DNA of 64,000 nucleotides from Lachnospiraceae bacterium (GCA_017621815.1 JAGASK010000033.1:24700-88699); one strand, 5' to 3'; counted from the stretch's first letter, positions 1-9,565 are shown. The notes: generated from the sequence alone by a model not told the origin. Made by a program: numbers and translations.

Positions 1-599
1 GATTTTTCCGTTAATACCACAACGGATATAATCGCTCCCACCAGAACGGATAATACCGTACCTATGAGACCAAGAAAATGATACAACAAATAAGCCACAC
101 TGCCTGAAATTACGCCGCCGCCGTTTTTCTCCCGGCTGCAGCTTTCATAAATCTCTTTTATCTGATAGCTTTCCGCACTTGACGGCTTTCCGGTAAACAA
201 TTCAAAAATCACGCCTATAATTAACAGAAGCACAGCGCCTGCAACCAGTTTTCTGGCTGCTATGGCATTGCCGCTGTTTACCATTCCGAAAGCAATCATC
301 AGAAAAAGTACCACAGGCATAATATAAGCTATGATTCCGAAAATTCCAAACATAACTCCGCTGATTACATTTCCTGCAACGCCGATAATTCCAAAATTAC
401 ATAAAAAGAGAAATACGGATACAGCAAACAAAACAATCAGCAGAATTTCATTTCTGATTGCAATATCCATAGGTTCACTGTTTCGCGTATTTCTTCTGGT
501 ATTTGCCAGCTTTTTCTGACTGGACCCGGCTGAACTGTTTCTTTTTCCTGAAGAAGATGTTGTTCCTTTGCCGGTCGTATTTTTCTTTGTCTGTGCCAT
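1..599 (-). CDS. SpoIIIE/FtsK-type DNA translocase, N-terminal part (cut by window edge)
   Basis: Reading leftwards from an ATG at 599-597, the frame stays open to the window edge, so only about 199 N-terminal residues are present and the motor domain lies outside. It begins MAQTKKNTT and has a basic, Ser/Thr-rich cytoplasmic leader. Several hydrophobic segments follow, with a loop containing KPSSAESYQIKEIYE between them. This matches the four-helix membrane anchor of FtsK/SpoIIIE. An AAGGGG ribosome binding site lies about 8 bases before the start. The family pumps chromosomal DNA through the division or sporulation septum. The gene next upstream is a TepA-like protease, and tepA-spoIIIE is also the order in Bacillus subtilis, which supports the call. 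Whether it is the sporulation or the vegetative paralogue cannot be told from this part. Confidence 0.8.
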   Translation of the reverse strand, partial: MAQTKKNTTGKGTTSSSGKRNSSAGSSQKKLANTRRNTRNSEPMDIAIRNEILLIVLFAVSVFLFLCNFGIIGVAGNVISGVMFGIFGIIAYIMPVVLFLMIAFGMVNSGNAIAARKLVAGAVLLLIIGVIFELFTGKPSSAESYQIKEIYESCSREKNGGGVISGSVAYLLYHFLGLIGTVLSVLVGAIISVVVLTEK

Positions 600-688
600 A
601 CAATAAAACCCCTTCAGTACTTTCAAAAGTACCACATAATCTTATATAGTATAGCATTTTAAATTTATCTTGTCACCCTTTGAAAAGA

Positions 689-1399
689 TTATTTTTTCTT
701 TTCAGATTTTTGAATTTTCTTTTTCTTATCTATTAATGTATGCAGTTTTGACATTGCTTCCTTTATTCCCCCTGTTTCATCAATAATGCCTTCTTCTACA
801 GCTTCTTCTCCCACAAGGATTGTCCCCACATCCTTGGTCAGCACTCCTGTTTCCATCATCAATTCTTCAAAACGCTCCTTATTGATATCACAATGCTCAC
901 ATACAAAACCGGTAATCCTGTTTTGTATCTGTTTGAAATAATCAAAGGTCTGCGGTACTCCGATTACCATACCATTCATCCGCACCGGATGAATCACCAT
1001 AGTTCCCGTGGGCACTATGAAAGAATAATCTGTGCTGACGGCAATCGGAACACCAATAGAATGACTTCCGCCTAAAACAAGAGAAACTGTAGGCTTACTT
1101 AAAGAAGCAATCATTTCAGCTATGGCAAGTCCTGCTTCCACATCACCGCCCATAGTGTTCAGTAAAACCAGCAGGCCGTCTATTTCCCTGCTGTCTTCAA
1201 TAGCAGCAAGTTGCGGAAGAATATGCTCATATTTTGTTGTCTTGGAATTGCTTCCCAAGTTATCATGTCCTTCCACCTCACCGATAATCGTAATTAAATG
1301 AATGCTGTTTTCCTTTCCGTTTCTGTCAAGCGTAACCTGTCCGCTTTCTTCTATCCTTTCGCTTCGATGCTTTTCTTCTTCCACCTTTTTCCCCGACAT
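689..1399 (-). CDS. tepA: TepA-like ClpP-fold serine protease
   Basis: The 236-residue protein has a ClpP/crotonase fold. A Gly-rich strand-turn (NTMGGDVEAG, about 81-90) is followed by the nucleophile region GGSHSIG, where Ser114 is the likely catalytic serine. The His motif is MVIHPVR (His137). The N-terminus is charged and the C-terminus is Lys-rich. There is no signal peptide, so it is probably cytoplasmic. The TepA family (translocation-enhancing protein; YmfB in B. subtilis) degrades small acid-soluble spore proteins or signal peptides; which role applies here is unknown. A GAGG ribosome binding site precedes the ATG, and the gene leads into the spoIIIE/ftsK gene 89 bases downstream. 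ClpP proper is less likely, because the Ser motif differs and no ClpX or ClpA lies nearby. Confidence 0.82.
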   Translation of the reverse strand: MSGKKVEEEKHRSERIEESGQVTLDRNGKENSIHLITIIGEVEGHDNLGSNSKTTKYEHILPQLAAIEDSREIDGLLVLLNTMGGDVEAGLAIAEMIASLSKPTVSLVLGGSHSIGVPIAVSTDYSFIVPTGTMVIHPVRMNGMVIGVPQTFDYFKQIQNRITGFVCEHCDINKERFEELMMETGVLTKDVGTILVGEEAVEEGIIDETGGIKEAMSKLHTLIDKKKKIQKSEKKK

Positions 1400-1432
1400 G
1401 CCTATACCTCACTTCCGTCATTTTTTAACGTC

Positions 1433-1461
1433 AAAAAGGACTGGGTTTTCCAGTCCTTTTT
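1433..1461 (-). terminator. Rho-independent terminator after the CBS-yebC-membrane protein operon
   Basis: A perfect 12-bp stem (1433-1444 with 1450-1461) with a 5-base loop ends in a run of T on the minus strand. It separates the three-gene operon upstream from tepA. Confidence 0.85.
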
Positions 1462-1503
1462 AGTATGTTTTACATATGATTTTTTATACATAAAATTTAT
1501 TTA

Positions 1504-2700
1504 TCAAATATCAAAATCGTCATTCTTATCAACTTCGATATCGAAATCATCTTTTTTTTCATCCAGCTTAAAATCCAGAACTCTTTTCACGTGCTTTTTA
1601 GGAAGAGGCAAAGGATTCTTTATATAATTAATCTCTCTTTCTTCTTTTTCATCCATATCCTTTTTCCTCTTTTCTGTTTCCGTTTTTTCCTCCGGAACAT
1701 CTTCTTCTTTTACTTCCGTACTTTCTGCTGCAGACACTAATTTTTTCTGTCTGCCGTATTTATTGACTATGGCCTGAAGCACCGCCCCTGCCAGAAGCAC
1801 AGCCGGCAGCCCAATCACCAGCCAAAGCTCCATATCCTGCCATCTGCCGTTTTCAAACCTGTAAAGCTGCAAAAACCACCATTCCAGCTGTTCCTTAATA
1901 AAATTACCGGTAATTCCTGTATATTTCATTAATGTACAATATCCGCCAACAAACATTCCCGAAATAAGAATAAAAAGCTGTGAGGAAACGGGCATAATCT
2001 CCTCCCGTTCATCAGGCTCCCAATCCTCACCTTTTATCAGCCGTTCCATTTCAACTGCATCCAGCTGGTTTTTCCTTCTTTCATTTAATCCCGGCTCATT
2101 TTTAACCGCAGCATAAATCATAAAGAAAAGCAGCAAAAAACCAAGATGATGCCAGATACAGATAATTCCCATGAAAAAACCTGTTATCATAAGATAAGCT
2201 TCTCCCCGGTTATTTCTATACCAGCCATCGTCCTTTGTTTTCTTATAAAACAGCCCCAGCATCATAAAAACCAGCGACCAGACGGACAAATACCAGGTTT
2301 CTGAAGAGACTTTAAATATACTTGCTATCATCCATGGTGAAAAAGAAAATAATGCCATTTCCAGAAAAGCGGCAGTCCTCCCAAAAAACCAACGGCAGCC
2401 CAGAAATAAAAATAAAAAAGCTGCCGCCTGCAGGAGCATATGGTATCCTGCAATGATTTCCATTCTGTTACCGGTAAACTTTAAGATATCCGATAAATTC
2501 TCCGTATATGCAAAGGCATTTCCCGAAGTCATAACCGGTTCTTCTTCCTCCGTCTGAATTACGGAAGCCTGATAATATCCCCAATCATCAGTAACCGCCA
2601 TCTGATCTGATATCATAAAAAAGAGCCTGATGCCTAATGCCATGGCCAAACATAAAATTACACAAGAGCTTTCCTTTACTACTGCAGAAATATTATTCAT
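1504..2700 (-). CDS. Polytopic membrane protein of unknown function, PMT-glycosyltransferase-like N-terminus
   Basis: I start this gene at the ATG at 2700, giving 398 residues; it overlaps the last codons of yebC. The longer frame begins inside yebC without a better start. An N-terminal helix is followed by an extracytoplasmic loop, then several hydrophobic helices. [20 protein letters not shown] resembles the membrane core of PMT/ArnT-type glycosyltransferases, but I see no clear catalytic acidic pair, so the likeness is weak. A charged cytoplasmic loop (about 205-235) separates the last helices. The C-terminal 70 residues are highly charged and end in two copies of DDFDI. It is translated with yebC and the CBS protein. 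Its function is unknown, and I would not assign one. Confidence 0.7.
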   Translation of the reverse strand: MNNISAVVKESSCVILCLAMALGIRLFFMISDQMAVTDDWGYYQASVIQTEEEEPVMTSGNAFAYTENLSDILKFTGNRMEIIAGYHMLLQAAAFLFLFLGCRWFFGRTAAFLEMALFSFSPWMIASIFKVSSETWYLSVWSLVFMMLGLFYKKTKDDGWYRNNRGEAYLMITGFFMGIICIWHHLGFLLLFFMIYAAVKNEPGLNERRKNQLDAVEMERLIKGEDWEPDEREEIMPVSSQLFILISGMFVGGYCTLMKYTGITGNFIKEQLEWWFLQLYRFENGRWQDMELWLVIGLPAVLLAGAVLQAIVNKYGRQKKLVSAAESTEVKEEDVPEEKTETEKRKKDMDEKEEREINYIKNPLPLPKKHVKRVLDFKLDEKKDDFDIEVDKNDDFDI

Positions 2701-3421
2701 CCCAATTATGGTACACCGCCTGTACGTCATCGTCTTCGTCAAGTAAATCAAGAATTCTGTTCAGATTCTTAACTGCTGTTTCGTCTGTTAATTCCACATA
2801 ATTCTGAGGAATCATTGTAACTTCGGCAGATACAAAATTAATTCCTTCATTCTGTACTGCCTTTAATACATCATCGAAAGTTTCCGGCTGAGTAATAATT
2901 TCATAGCTGTCTTCCTCCTCCGAAAAATCTTCCGCACCGGCATCCAGTGCCAGCATCATTAATTCGTCAGCATCTCCCTCATACTCTTCCTTATCAATGA
3001 TAATCTGTCCTTTCTTATCAAACATAAAGGATACGCAGCCGGGAGTTCCAACATTTCCGTTTCCTTTTGTAAAAGCATTCCTTACATTGGCAGCTGTTCT
3101 GTTCTGATTATCTGTAAGCGCATCTACTATAATCGCAATCCCGTTTGGTCCATAACCTTCATATGTAATATATTTGTAATTTACATTTCCGATATCCCCT
3201 GCCGCTTTCTTAATTCCTCTGTCAATCGTATCGTTCGGCATATTATTTGCCTTTGCCTTTGCAATTACCTGTGCCAGCTTGGAATTATTGGCAGGATCCG
3301 GACCGCCTTCTTTAACCGCTACCGCAATTTCCCTTCCTATAATAGTAAAAATTTTTCCCTTTGCAGCATCATTTTTTTCCTTTTTATGCTTTATGTTTGC
3401 AAATTTTGAATGTCCTGACAT
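2693..3421 (-). CDS. YebC/PmpR family protein (TACO1-like)
   Basis: The 242-residue protein begins [18 protein letters not shown] and carries the conserved block [17 protein letters not shown], both diagnostic of YebC/TACO1. Family members are described either as DNA-binding regulators (PmpR type) or as ribosome-associated factors that help translate proline stretches. The sequence does not decide between them. A GAGGAG site lies 9 bases before the ATG. The upstream CBS-domain gene stops one base before the start, so the two are translationally close. The length is normal for the family. Confidence 0.93.
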   Translation of the reverse strand: MSGHSKFANIKHKKEKNDAAKGKIFTIIGREIAVAVKEGGPDPANNSKLAQVIAKAKANNMPNDTIDRGIKKAAGDIGNVNYKYITYEGYGPNGIAIIVDALTDNQNRTAANVRNAFTKGNGNVGTPGCVSFMFDKKGQIIIDKEEYEGDADELMMLALDAGAEDFSEEEDSYEIITQPETFDDVLKAVQNEGINFVSAEVTMIPQNYVELTDETAVKNLNRILDLLDEDDDVQAVYHNWDE

Positions 3422-3422
3422 G

Positions 3423-4811
3423 TTAATTATTCTCCTCTTTATCCTGATTACTATTTTTTTCTCTTGTTTTGTCAGCCAGCTTCTTTACCAGAACGCTTTT
3501 TATCATCCTGTTCTCCACCGACAATATTTTAAATTCATAACCGCCGACATCAATGGAAAACTCCTCATTTTCTTCAGGAATTTTATCCATTTTAGATATC
3601 AGAAAACCGTTTAAAGTTTCAAATTCCTGCTCCCCGAAAGAAATTCCGAATTTTTCCTGCAGTTCCTCAAGGGGAGTGATTCCTTCTATAATATATTCAT
3701 CCGCATTTTCTGTTTCTTCAATGTGCTCCTCATCTTCATCATATTCATCCATGATGTTTCCCACGATTTCTTCCAGAATATCTTCCATTGCCAGAAGTCC
3801 TGATGTCTGTCCGTATTCATCCACTACAATTACCATCTGTGTTTTGGTCTGCTGCATAATACGGAACAAATCATCTATATTCTTAGTTTCCGGTATAAAC
3901 ATGGCATCCCTGATAAGCCCTTCAATTTCACCTACCGGAAGTTCCATATTTCCGGGCACCTTATGAGCGCGCATCGCATCCCTGAAATGAAGAATACCCA
4001 CAATATTATCAATATTTTCATCATAAACAGGAAAACGGCTTTTGCTTTCCTTCAGCATATAATCAATAGCTTCCGAAAGCGACATTGTCTTGTCTATGGC
4101 CACAATATTCGTGCGGTGCGTCATAATATCCTGCGCTTCCTTATCACCGAATTCAAAAATATTGGTAATCATTTCCGCTTCGGTAGCAAGCAGCACTCCC
4201 TGTTCATGTCCTTCATTAACCATGGAAATAATTTCTTCTTCCGTTACATCCTCGGAATTATCATCTGCATGAATGCCGAACAGCCGCAGCACCCCTTTTG
4301 AGGTTATTGATATTCCCCCTGTAATGGGAGCAAAAATCCATGTAATATAATAGATAGGATTGATACAGGCAAAAGCCCATTTTTTTGCATATCTGACTCC
4401 CAGCTTCTTGGGAATCAAAACACCGAATGTCAATAATATGTATAAAAGCAAGGCTCCCGATAAAATCAATGATAATACCGAAAGCAGCAGCGGTTCAAGA
4501 TGTGCGCCAAAAAATCGTCCTGCAATTTCTTTATCAATCAAAGCCTGTAAATGCCCTTTCCACATGCTTAAGAAAAAGCCGCCCATAATAAGATTAATCA
4601 GGGTTATCACAAGCTGTACCGTATTAATATATCTCTCAGGATTGATAACAATATCATAAAGCCGCTTTGCTTTTTTACTTTCCTGCGCCTGTTCTGCCAG
4701 TTCTTTGGAATTCAGCTCCTGTACCGCTGCGCCAAAGCCGAAGAACAGCATATCAATCAGCAGTAATGCAAAAAATATGATATAACTGGCCGTAGGCCCA
4801 CCATCGTCCAT
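3423..4811 (-). CDS. CNNM (DUF21)/CBS/CorC_HlyC membrane protein
   Basis: I choose the ATG at 4811 (462 aa) because AAGGAG lies 8 bases before it; the in-frame ATG 10 codons upstream has no such site and would sit close to the -10 box. Domains in order are a DUF21/CNNM region with about four membrane helices (about 1-190), two CBS domains (about 205-325, with [10 protein letters not shown] and [23 protein letters not shown]) and a CorC_HlyC C-terminal domain (about 345-440). The family is linked to divalent metal efflux or homeostasis; older annotations call it hemolysin. It is first in an operon with yebC and a polytopic membrane protein, and has its own promoter. Confidence 0.9.
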   Translation of the reverse strand: MDDGGPTASYIIFFALLLIDMLFFGFGAAVQELNSKELAEQAQESKKAKRLYDIVINPERYINTVQLVITLINLIMGGFFLSMWKGHLQALIDKEIAGRFFGAHLEPLLLSVLSLILSGALLLYILLTFGVLIPKKLGVRYAKKWAFACINPIYYITWIFAPITGGISITSKGVLRLFGIHADDNSEDVTEEEIISMVNEGHEQGVLLATEAEMITNIFEFGDKEAQDIMTHRTNIVAIDKTMSLSEAIDYMLKESKSRFPVYDENIDNIVGILHFRDAMRAHKVPGNMELPVGEIEGLIRDAMFIPETKNIDDLFRIMQQTKTQMVIVVDEYGQTSGLLAMEDILEEIVGNIMDEYDEDEEHIEETENADEYIIEGITPLEELQEKFGISFGEQEFETLNGFLISKMDKIPEENEEFSIDVGGYEFKILSVENRMIKSVLVKKLADKTREKNSNQDKEENN

Positions 4812-4854
4812 TTTCCCATCTCCTTTTATCCTAAAATACAAAATATCACTGTAA

Positions 4855-4883
4855 AATATATCATTTCCTTACCCCGCCGTCAA
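4855..4883 (-). promoter_or_regulatory. Sigma-A-type promoter of the CBS-yebC operon
   Basis: On the minus strand, TTGACG (4878-4883) is followed after 17 bases by TATATT (4855-4860). It lies 44 bases upstream of the chosen start and within the short gap after mazF, so this operon need not depend on transcription from alr-mazF. Confidence 0.75.
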
Positions 4884-4902
4884 GCTTTCCTGACAATACA
4901 GC

Positions 4903-5244
4903 TTATGTAGTAAGCTCCAGACTAATCATCAGCCCTCTGTTTACCTCCTTCATAATCTCCTCATCCAGATGGCAGATTTTATCCTTTAAACGCTGTTTGT
5001 CTATAGTCCTGAGCTGTTCCAGCAGGATGACGGAATCCTTTACCATATCATATTTCCCGGCACTTAATTCTATATGGGTAGGCAGCTTTGCCTTATTCAT
5101 TTTTGATGTAATCGCCGCACAGATTATGGTAGGACTATGTCTGTTTCCCACATCATTCTGTACTATCAGAACTGGCCTTATTCCTCCCTGTTCCGAGCCG
5201 ATTACCGGCCTTAAATCAGCATAATAAATATCCCCTCTTCTCAT
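4903..5244 (-). CDS. mazF: MazF/PemK family mRNA interferase without an adjacent antitoxin
   Basis: The 113-residue protein begins [21 protein letters not shown] and contains RPVLIVQND and [10 protein letters not shown], the conserved beta-barrel core of EndoA/MazF. The family cleaves single-stranded mRNA at short motifs. In Bacilli the toxin gene follows alr with an antitoxin gene (ndoAI) between them. Here alr ends at 5361, and the 116-base gap is too short for a normal 80-95 residue MazE and shows no start with a ribosome binding site. The toxin is therefore an orphan at this locus. It may be controlled by an antitoxin elsewhere or have lost strong toxicity. The catalytic core looks intact and the length is normal. 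Confidence 0.92.
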   Translation of the reverse strand: MRRGDIYYADLRPVIGSEQGGIRPVLIVQNDVGNRHSPTIICAAITSKMNKAKLPTHIELSAGKYDMVKDSVILLEQLRTIDKQRLKDKICHLDEEIMKEVNRGLMISLELTT

Positions 5245-5360
5245 TTAACACACACCCTTCATTCCAACAGGATATTTTCAGTCCATAAGGCGGCCGCAAA
5301 GCCTGCAGCCGTTGGTTAGTATGTAGTATAACCGTATTGTCAGAAGGTATTCAATTTCAG

Positions 5361-6554
5361 CTAAAAATCCTGATAATAATCTTTCGTACACAGGACTTTG
5401 CCGCCTTTTTCATATACTCTCGGTATTCTTTTTCCAAGGTCACAGGCAAGCTCATAATTAAAGCGCCCGGAAAGATTTCCTAACTGTTCCATAGTAATTT
5501 CTTCATTTCCGTCTTTCCCTATCATTGTGACCAAATCCCCTTCGGCAGCCTCCCCTATATGGGATACATCCACCATAAACTGGTCCATACACACTCTTCC
5601 GAGAACAGGAGCCTTTTTCCCATGAATCAGCACATATCCCCTGCCTGAAAGTCCCCTGGGATATCCATCTCCGTAACCAACAGGAATGGTGGCAATTCTC
5701 ATTTTTTTATCTGCCGTAAAGGTACCGCCGTAGCTCACAGCAGTTCCCTGTTCTATCTCTTTCACATAGACAATATGACTGTATAGTGAAAGTGCCGGTT
5801 TAAGCGCTACAATATCCTTCCTTACCTCTTCGGAGGGCCATAAGCCATAAAGCGTGATTCCCGCTCTTACCACATCCATGTTCGCTTCAGGCAGTTCTAT
5901 AATCCCCGCACTGTTTGAACAATGTTTGACCGGCACACAGTAACCGGTTTCTTTTTCAATCCTGCCGATAAAGTCCTTAAAAAGCGTCAGCTGTCTGTAT
6001 GCAGCCTCTTTATTCATTTCGTCGGCTCTTGCAAAATGAGTAAAAATTCCCTCTACCTCTATTCCTTCCGTCAAAAGTGCTTCCTTTACAAAAGAAAGTC
6101 CCTCTTCATCCGGTCTGACACCGATACGGCTCATTCCCGTATCCACTTTAACATGAACCTTGGCCTTTACATCCTTACCCTCACCGGCAAGCTCCTTAAC
6201 AGCCCCGGAAAGTTCAGATAAAGTATCCCGTCTGAATACGGTTATTCTGATTTCCTGCTCTATCAGCTGTTTATAACTGTAGGGAAAAGTAAATCCCAGA
6301 ATCAGAATCGGTTTCCTGATTCCGGCTCTTCTCAGAATAAAGGCTTCCTCCGCTGTTGCCACCGCAAATCCAAACATATAGTCCACAGGCTCCAGCTCCC
6401 TTGCAATGGGTATGGCGCCATGTCCGTAACCGTCTGTTTTAATGACTCCTATCATTTTTGTTTCCGGATCAATATTGGCCTTCATATTATCCATATTTTC
6501 CCTGACTGCATCCAGATTTACCTTCGCATATACTCTTTGATACTCCTCACGCAT
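5361..6554 (-). CDS. alr: Alanine racemase
   Basis: A PLP enzyme converting L- to D-alanine for peptidoglycan. The 397-residue protein has a TIM-barrel N-terminus with the PLP-lysine motif (IKTDGYGHG, Lys near residue 39). Its C-terminal beta domain carries the catalytic-tyrosine motif SYGGTF and the CMDQFMVDVS block. Length and both active-site motifs are normal. It lies between nnr upstream (27 bases away) and mazF downstream, all reading leftwards, and is probably cotranscribed from the rex promoter. It could be the biosynthetic or the catabolic racemase; the housekeeping neighbours favour the biosynthetic role. Confidence 0.95.
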   Translation of the reverse strand: MREEYQRVYAKVNLDAVRENMDNMKANIDPETKMIGVIKTDGYGHGAIPIARELEPVDYMFGFAVATAEEAFILRRAGIRKPILILGFTFPYSYKQLIEQEIRITVFRRDTLSELSGAVKELAGEGKDVKAKVHVKVDTGMSRIGVRPDEEGLSFVKEALLTEGIEVEGIFTHFARADEMNKEAAYRQLTLFKDFIGRIEKETGYCVPVKHCSNSAGIIELPEANMDVVRAGITLYGLWPSEEVRKDIVALKPALSLYSHIVYVKEIEQGTAVSYGGTFTADKKMRIATIPVGYGDGYPRGLSGRGYVLIHGKKAPVLGRVCMDQFMVDVSHIGEAAEGDLVTMIGKDGNEEITMEQLGNLSGRFNYELACDLGKRIPRVYEKGGKVLCTKDYYQDF

Positions 6555-6581
6555 CTTTCTAGCACCCTCTTTTCTTCTCTG

Positions 6582-8090
6582 TCATCTGAGAACCTGACAG
6601 ATTTCATCTATAATATCAGAAGCCGTCACTGCGTAACGACCTTTCTTTTCCGCGGCTTTTTCTCCTGCACTGCCGTGAAGACAGCAGCCGATGCATGCCG
6701 CCTCAAAAAAAGCATTGCCCTGAGCCAGAAGCCCTCCGATAATTCCTGCCAGCACATCGCCGCTTCCCGCTGTTGCCATGCCGTCATTTCCCGAAAGATT
6801 CATATAAACCTGTTCCACATCAGGAGATGATACAAGTGTTACCGCATCCTTTCCCACTACCACACATCCGAAATACTCAGCCAAATCCCTGACAGCCTGC
6901 CTTGGATTTTTCTTGTATTCCTCCATGGAAATTCCTGACAGCCTGATAAATTCTCCCGGATGAGGCGTCATAATAATATGCCTTCTGTCATAAGCACGGA
7001 CAGCCTCCTGCAGTTCTTTGTTTTCAGCTATCAGATTTAATCCGTCAGCGTCTATAACCATAGGCAGCTTTCCCTGTTTTAAAATCTGCCGCATCAGCAA
7101 ACAGGCGTTTTTCTCCCTGCCGATTCCCGGACCTGCTACCAATACATCCGCCCACTTTACCGCCTCTTCCACCTTTGCCTCATCAGGCTTATCTTTGAAA
7201 GTATAAAGCATGGCTTCCGGCAGAGAATTCTGTATAATTTCCCTGTTATCCTCCGTTGTAATAACTTTCACCATCCCGGCACCGGTCCGGAGAATGCTTC
7301 TGCCGCATAAAATGGCAGCTCCCGCCATATCATGACTTCCGGCTGTCAAAAGCACTTTGCCGAAGGTTCCTTTATTTCCTGCCGGATTTCTTTCAGGAAT
7401 TAAATTTCTTATTTCATCTTCAGAAAAAGAAAAATAAGATGTTTCCTTTTCCTTCCGGGCTTTTCCGGAAATCCCTATCTGCCTGATAAAAAGTTCTCCT
7501 GTCATTTTTCTGCCCGGGTAAAAATAGTGCCCTGCTTTACCGTATTCAAAAGTTACTGTAAAATCCGCTTTCACACAGCAGCCTAATATTCTGCCTGTAT
7601 CCGCGCAGACACCGGAAGGAATATCCACGGCCGCAACAAGCGCTCCTTTTTCCTTCAATCTTCCGATATCCTCTATTGCTTTTTCATAAATTCCCGTTAT
7701 TTCCCTTGCAAGACCGATACCAAACAATCCGTCTATAACAATATCATATTCCGCATCCGGCATTTTGCGCAAAATGGAAAACCCTAAATTTCTAAGGACC
7801 GAAAGCTGCTTTTTTGTTTCCCTGCTTGCCTTTTCCTCGTCTCCCGGCATATAAAACGTAACATCAGCCCCCTGCTCCGCTAAAAGCCTTCCCACCGCCA
7901 GAGCATCTCCGCCGTTGTTTCCTGTTCCTGCAAATATAATAACACCGGAATTTTTCTTTATATATTTCTTTACAACGGCAGTCATTTCCATGGCTGCTCT
8001 TTCCATCAGCAAAAGAGAAGGAATTCCGATTCTGTCTATGGTATAGCTGTCACAAAATTTCATTTCTTCGGCGGTAACAATATATTGCAT
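6582..8090 (-). CDS. nnr: Bifunctional NAD(P)H-hydrate epimerase and ADP-dependent dehydratase
   Basis: This 502-residue fusion repairs hydrated NADH and NADPH. The N-terminal epimerase (YjeF_N, about 1-205) shows GTGNNGGDALAVGRLL and DIPSGVCADTG. The C-terminal ribokinase-like dehydratase (about 220-500) shows NKGTFGKVLLTAGS, MTPHPGEF and the nucleotide site GSGDVLAGIIGGLL. Both halves look complete. The ATG at 8090 has GGGAG about 9 bases upstream. In many Firmicutes nnr sits beside acpS and alr; here acpS is absent and a coiled-coil gene occupies the upstream position. Confidence 0.95.
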   Translation of the reverse strand: MQYIVTAEEMKFCDSYTIDRIGIPSLLLMERAAMEMTAVVKKYIKKNSGVIIFAGTGNNGGDALAVGRLLAEQGADVTFYMPGDEEKASRETKKQLSVLRNLGFSILRKMPDAEYDIVIDGLFGIGLAREITGIYEKAIEDIGRLKEKGALVAAVDIPSGVCADTGRILGCCVKADFTVTFEYGKAGHYFYPGRKMTGELFIRQIGISGKARKEKETSYFSFSEDEIRNLIPERNPAGNKGTFGKVLLTAGSHDMAGAAILCGRSILRTGAGMVKVITTEDNREIIQNSLPEAMLYTFKDKPDEAKVEEAVKWADVLVAGPGIGREKNACLLMRQILKQGKLPMVIDADGLNLIAENKELQEAVRAYDRRHIIMTPHPGEFIRLSGISMEEYKKNPRQAVRDLAEYFGCVVVGKDAVTLVSSPDVEQVYMNLSGNDGMATAGSGDVLAGIIGGLLAQGNAFFEAACIGCCLHGSAGEKAAEKKGRYAVTASDIIDEICQVLR

Positions 8091-8158
8091 AGTTTTTATC
8101 TCCCATACTATTCATGACAAAATGCGCCATATCCCTGTTAAGACAATGACGCATGCAG

Positions 8159-8770
8159 TTATTCCTCTTTATTCAAATATTCCATATCAAACACATCAAT
8201 AACATCCGCTCCGAAAATATTATGCATATAGGTATATAATTCCTGATTTAAAAGTTCCTGCTCCTGCTTCCGGATCAGACGCTTTTTTAATTCTATCCTG
8301 ACTGCCGTAATCCACTTGGCAGTTTCTTCTATTTCTGCTTTGTTCCTCTTCAATGTGTCATAGCATACATCCATGGTTTTCAGCATCAGCTTCTTATTAA
8401 CACTGTCTATCTGCCTTGGAAGCTCAATCAGTTCATCCTCATATTCTTCCAGCTTCTCATTGCATTCGCTGATCAGCCGCTTATTTTCCTCAATTTTACT
8501 TTCTGCCTTCTTATCTTTGCCGCTGGACGCTTCATCGGCTTTTTCTACAATCTCATCCATCAGCTTTTTCTTTAAAGCTTTTATCTTTTTTATCTCTGTA
8601 CCTGCTTTTCCCTGTCTTTTCATAAGCTCATTCAACTCATCCTGAAGCTTTAAAAGCTGTTTATCAGGCTCTGTTTTTGTAAAAAGCTGATGCCATTTAT
8701 TATCCAGGGTCAATATCGGAATTTTTTTACCGTCCAGCGCTGCTTTAAACTTCTCATCCGATTTTGACAT
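8159..8770 (-). CDS. Unknown coiled-coil protein
   Basis: The 203-residue protein has no signal peptide or membrane helix. Residues about 35-170 are dominated by Lys/Glu-rich heptads predicted to form coiled coils. The ends are more globular: the N-terminus has ILTLDNKWHQLF and the C-terminus has YTYMHNIFGADVIDVFDMEYL. A GGAGG site lies directly upstream. It is placed between rex and nnr, with 46 and 68 bases of spacing, so it is probably cotranscribed with them. I do not recognise the family. A structural or scaffold role is possible but unsupported. Confidence 0.75.
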   Translation of the reverse strand: MSKSDEKFKAALDGKKIPILTLDNKWHQLFTKTEPDKQLLKLQDELNELMKRQGKAGTEIKKIKALKKKLMDEIVEKADEASSGKDKKAESKIEENKRLISECNEKLEEYEDELIELPRQIDSVNKKLMLKTMDVCYDTLKRNKAEIEETAKWITAVRIELKKRLIRKQEQELLNQELYTYMHNIFGADVIDVFDMEYLNKEE

Positions 8771-8816
8771 ATGACCGCCTCCTGCCTAAAAAACCCATTC
8801 AAAGCATAAAAATCAG

Positions 8817-9461
8817 CTAAATATTCCCGTTCTGTTCATATCTGTTTATATTATAAGTGAGCTTCATCAGACTGTCTGACAAATGCACATTTTCAACCTG
8901 TATACTTTTCGGCACATTAAGGTCTACATGGGCAAAATTCCAAATTCCCCTGATTCCGTCCTTTACCAGCTGTTCAGCTACTGCAACTGCTCCCGACTTG
9001 GGAATTGTTAAAACAGCAATATCAATGTTATTTTCTCTGACAAATGCCGACAATTCCTCCATGGGTCTTACTTCCATATCCCTGATTTTCTTTCCGAAAA
9101 GCGCCGGATTATTATCAAACATGCCTTTAAATAAGAAACCGCGTCTTTCAAAATTCATATAATTGGCAAGTGCCTGACCTAAATTTCCTGCACCGATAAT
9201 AATAAGATTATGTTTCTTGTCAAGCCCAAGGATTTTGCCGATTTCCTCATATAAATATTCCACCTTATAGCCATAACCCTGTTGTCCGAAACCGCCAAAA
9301 TTATTAAAATCCTGGCGAATCTGTGAAGCCGTCACCTTCATGATATCGCTGAGTTCCTGGGATGAAACACGCTCAATTCCCTCATCCTTTAATTCTCCTA
9401 AATATCTGAAATATCTTGGTAAACGACTGATTACCGCCTGAGAAATTTCTTTATTTTCCAC
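8817..9461 (-). CDS. rex: Rex redox-sensing repressor, GTG start
   Basis: Rex binds DNA when NADH is low and releases it when NADH rises. An N-terminal winged helix (RLPRYFRYL, then SSQELSDIMKVTASQIRQDF) is followed by a Rossmann domain (NLIIIGAGNLGQAL) and a C-terminal swap helix. A longer frame opens with ATG at 9515, but that codon lies between the -35 and -10 of a strong promoter. I choose GTG at 9461: GGGGG lies 8 bases before it, and the resulting N-terminus (MENKEISQAVISRLP) matches the usual Rex length, giving 214 residues. It heads a leftward operon with a coiled-coil protein, nnr, alr and mazF. Confidence 0.93.
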   Translation of the reverse strand: MENKEISQAVISRLPRYFRYLGELKDEGIERVSSQELSDIMKVTASQIRQDFNNFGGFGQQGYGYKVEYLYEEIGKILGLDKKHNLIIIGAGNLGQALANYMNFERRGFLFKGMFDNNPALFGKKIRDMEVRPMEELSAFVRENNIDIAVLTIPKSGAVAVAEQLVKDGIRGIWNFAHVDLNVPKSIQVENVHLSDSLMKLTYNINRYEQNGNI

Positions 9462-9503
9462 TTCGACTGCCCCCTGATAACTTAATAAATTACCCATGTT
9501 ATT

Positions 9504-9532
9504 ATCATATCTCAATGTTAAAAAAATGTCAA
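9504..9532 (-). promoter_or_regulatory. Promoter of the rex operon
   Basis: On the minus strand, TTGACA (9527-9532) and TATGAT (9504-9509) are 17 bases apart. The -35 box is one arm of the inverted repeat TGTCAA-TTCA-TTGACA (9527-9542). The other arm is a TTGACA facing the divergent ABC-F gene. Confidence 0.85.
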
Positions 9533-9536
9533 TTCA

Positions 9537-9565
9537 TTGACAGAACTGTTTTCAACCGTTAAACT
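9537..9565 (+). promoter_or_regulatory. Candidate promoter of the ABC-F gene, sharing a palindrome with the rex promoter
   Basis: TTGACA (9537-9542) is followed after 17 bases by TAAACT (9560-9565), a four-of-six -10 match, 45 bases before the ABC-F start. Its -35 box is the right arm of a 16-bp palindrome whose left arm is the rex -35. Confidence 0.55.

Noticed and set aside
5245-5360. A possible MazE antitoxin gene between alr and mazF
   Set aside because: Only 116 bases are available and no frame with a start and ribosome binding site is long enough.
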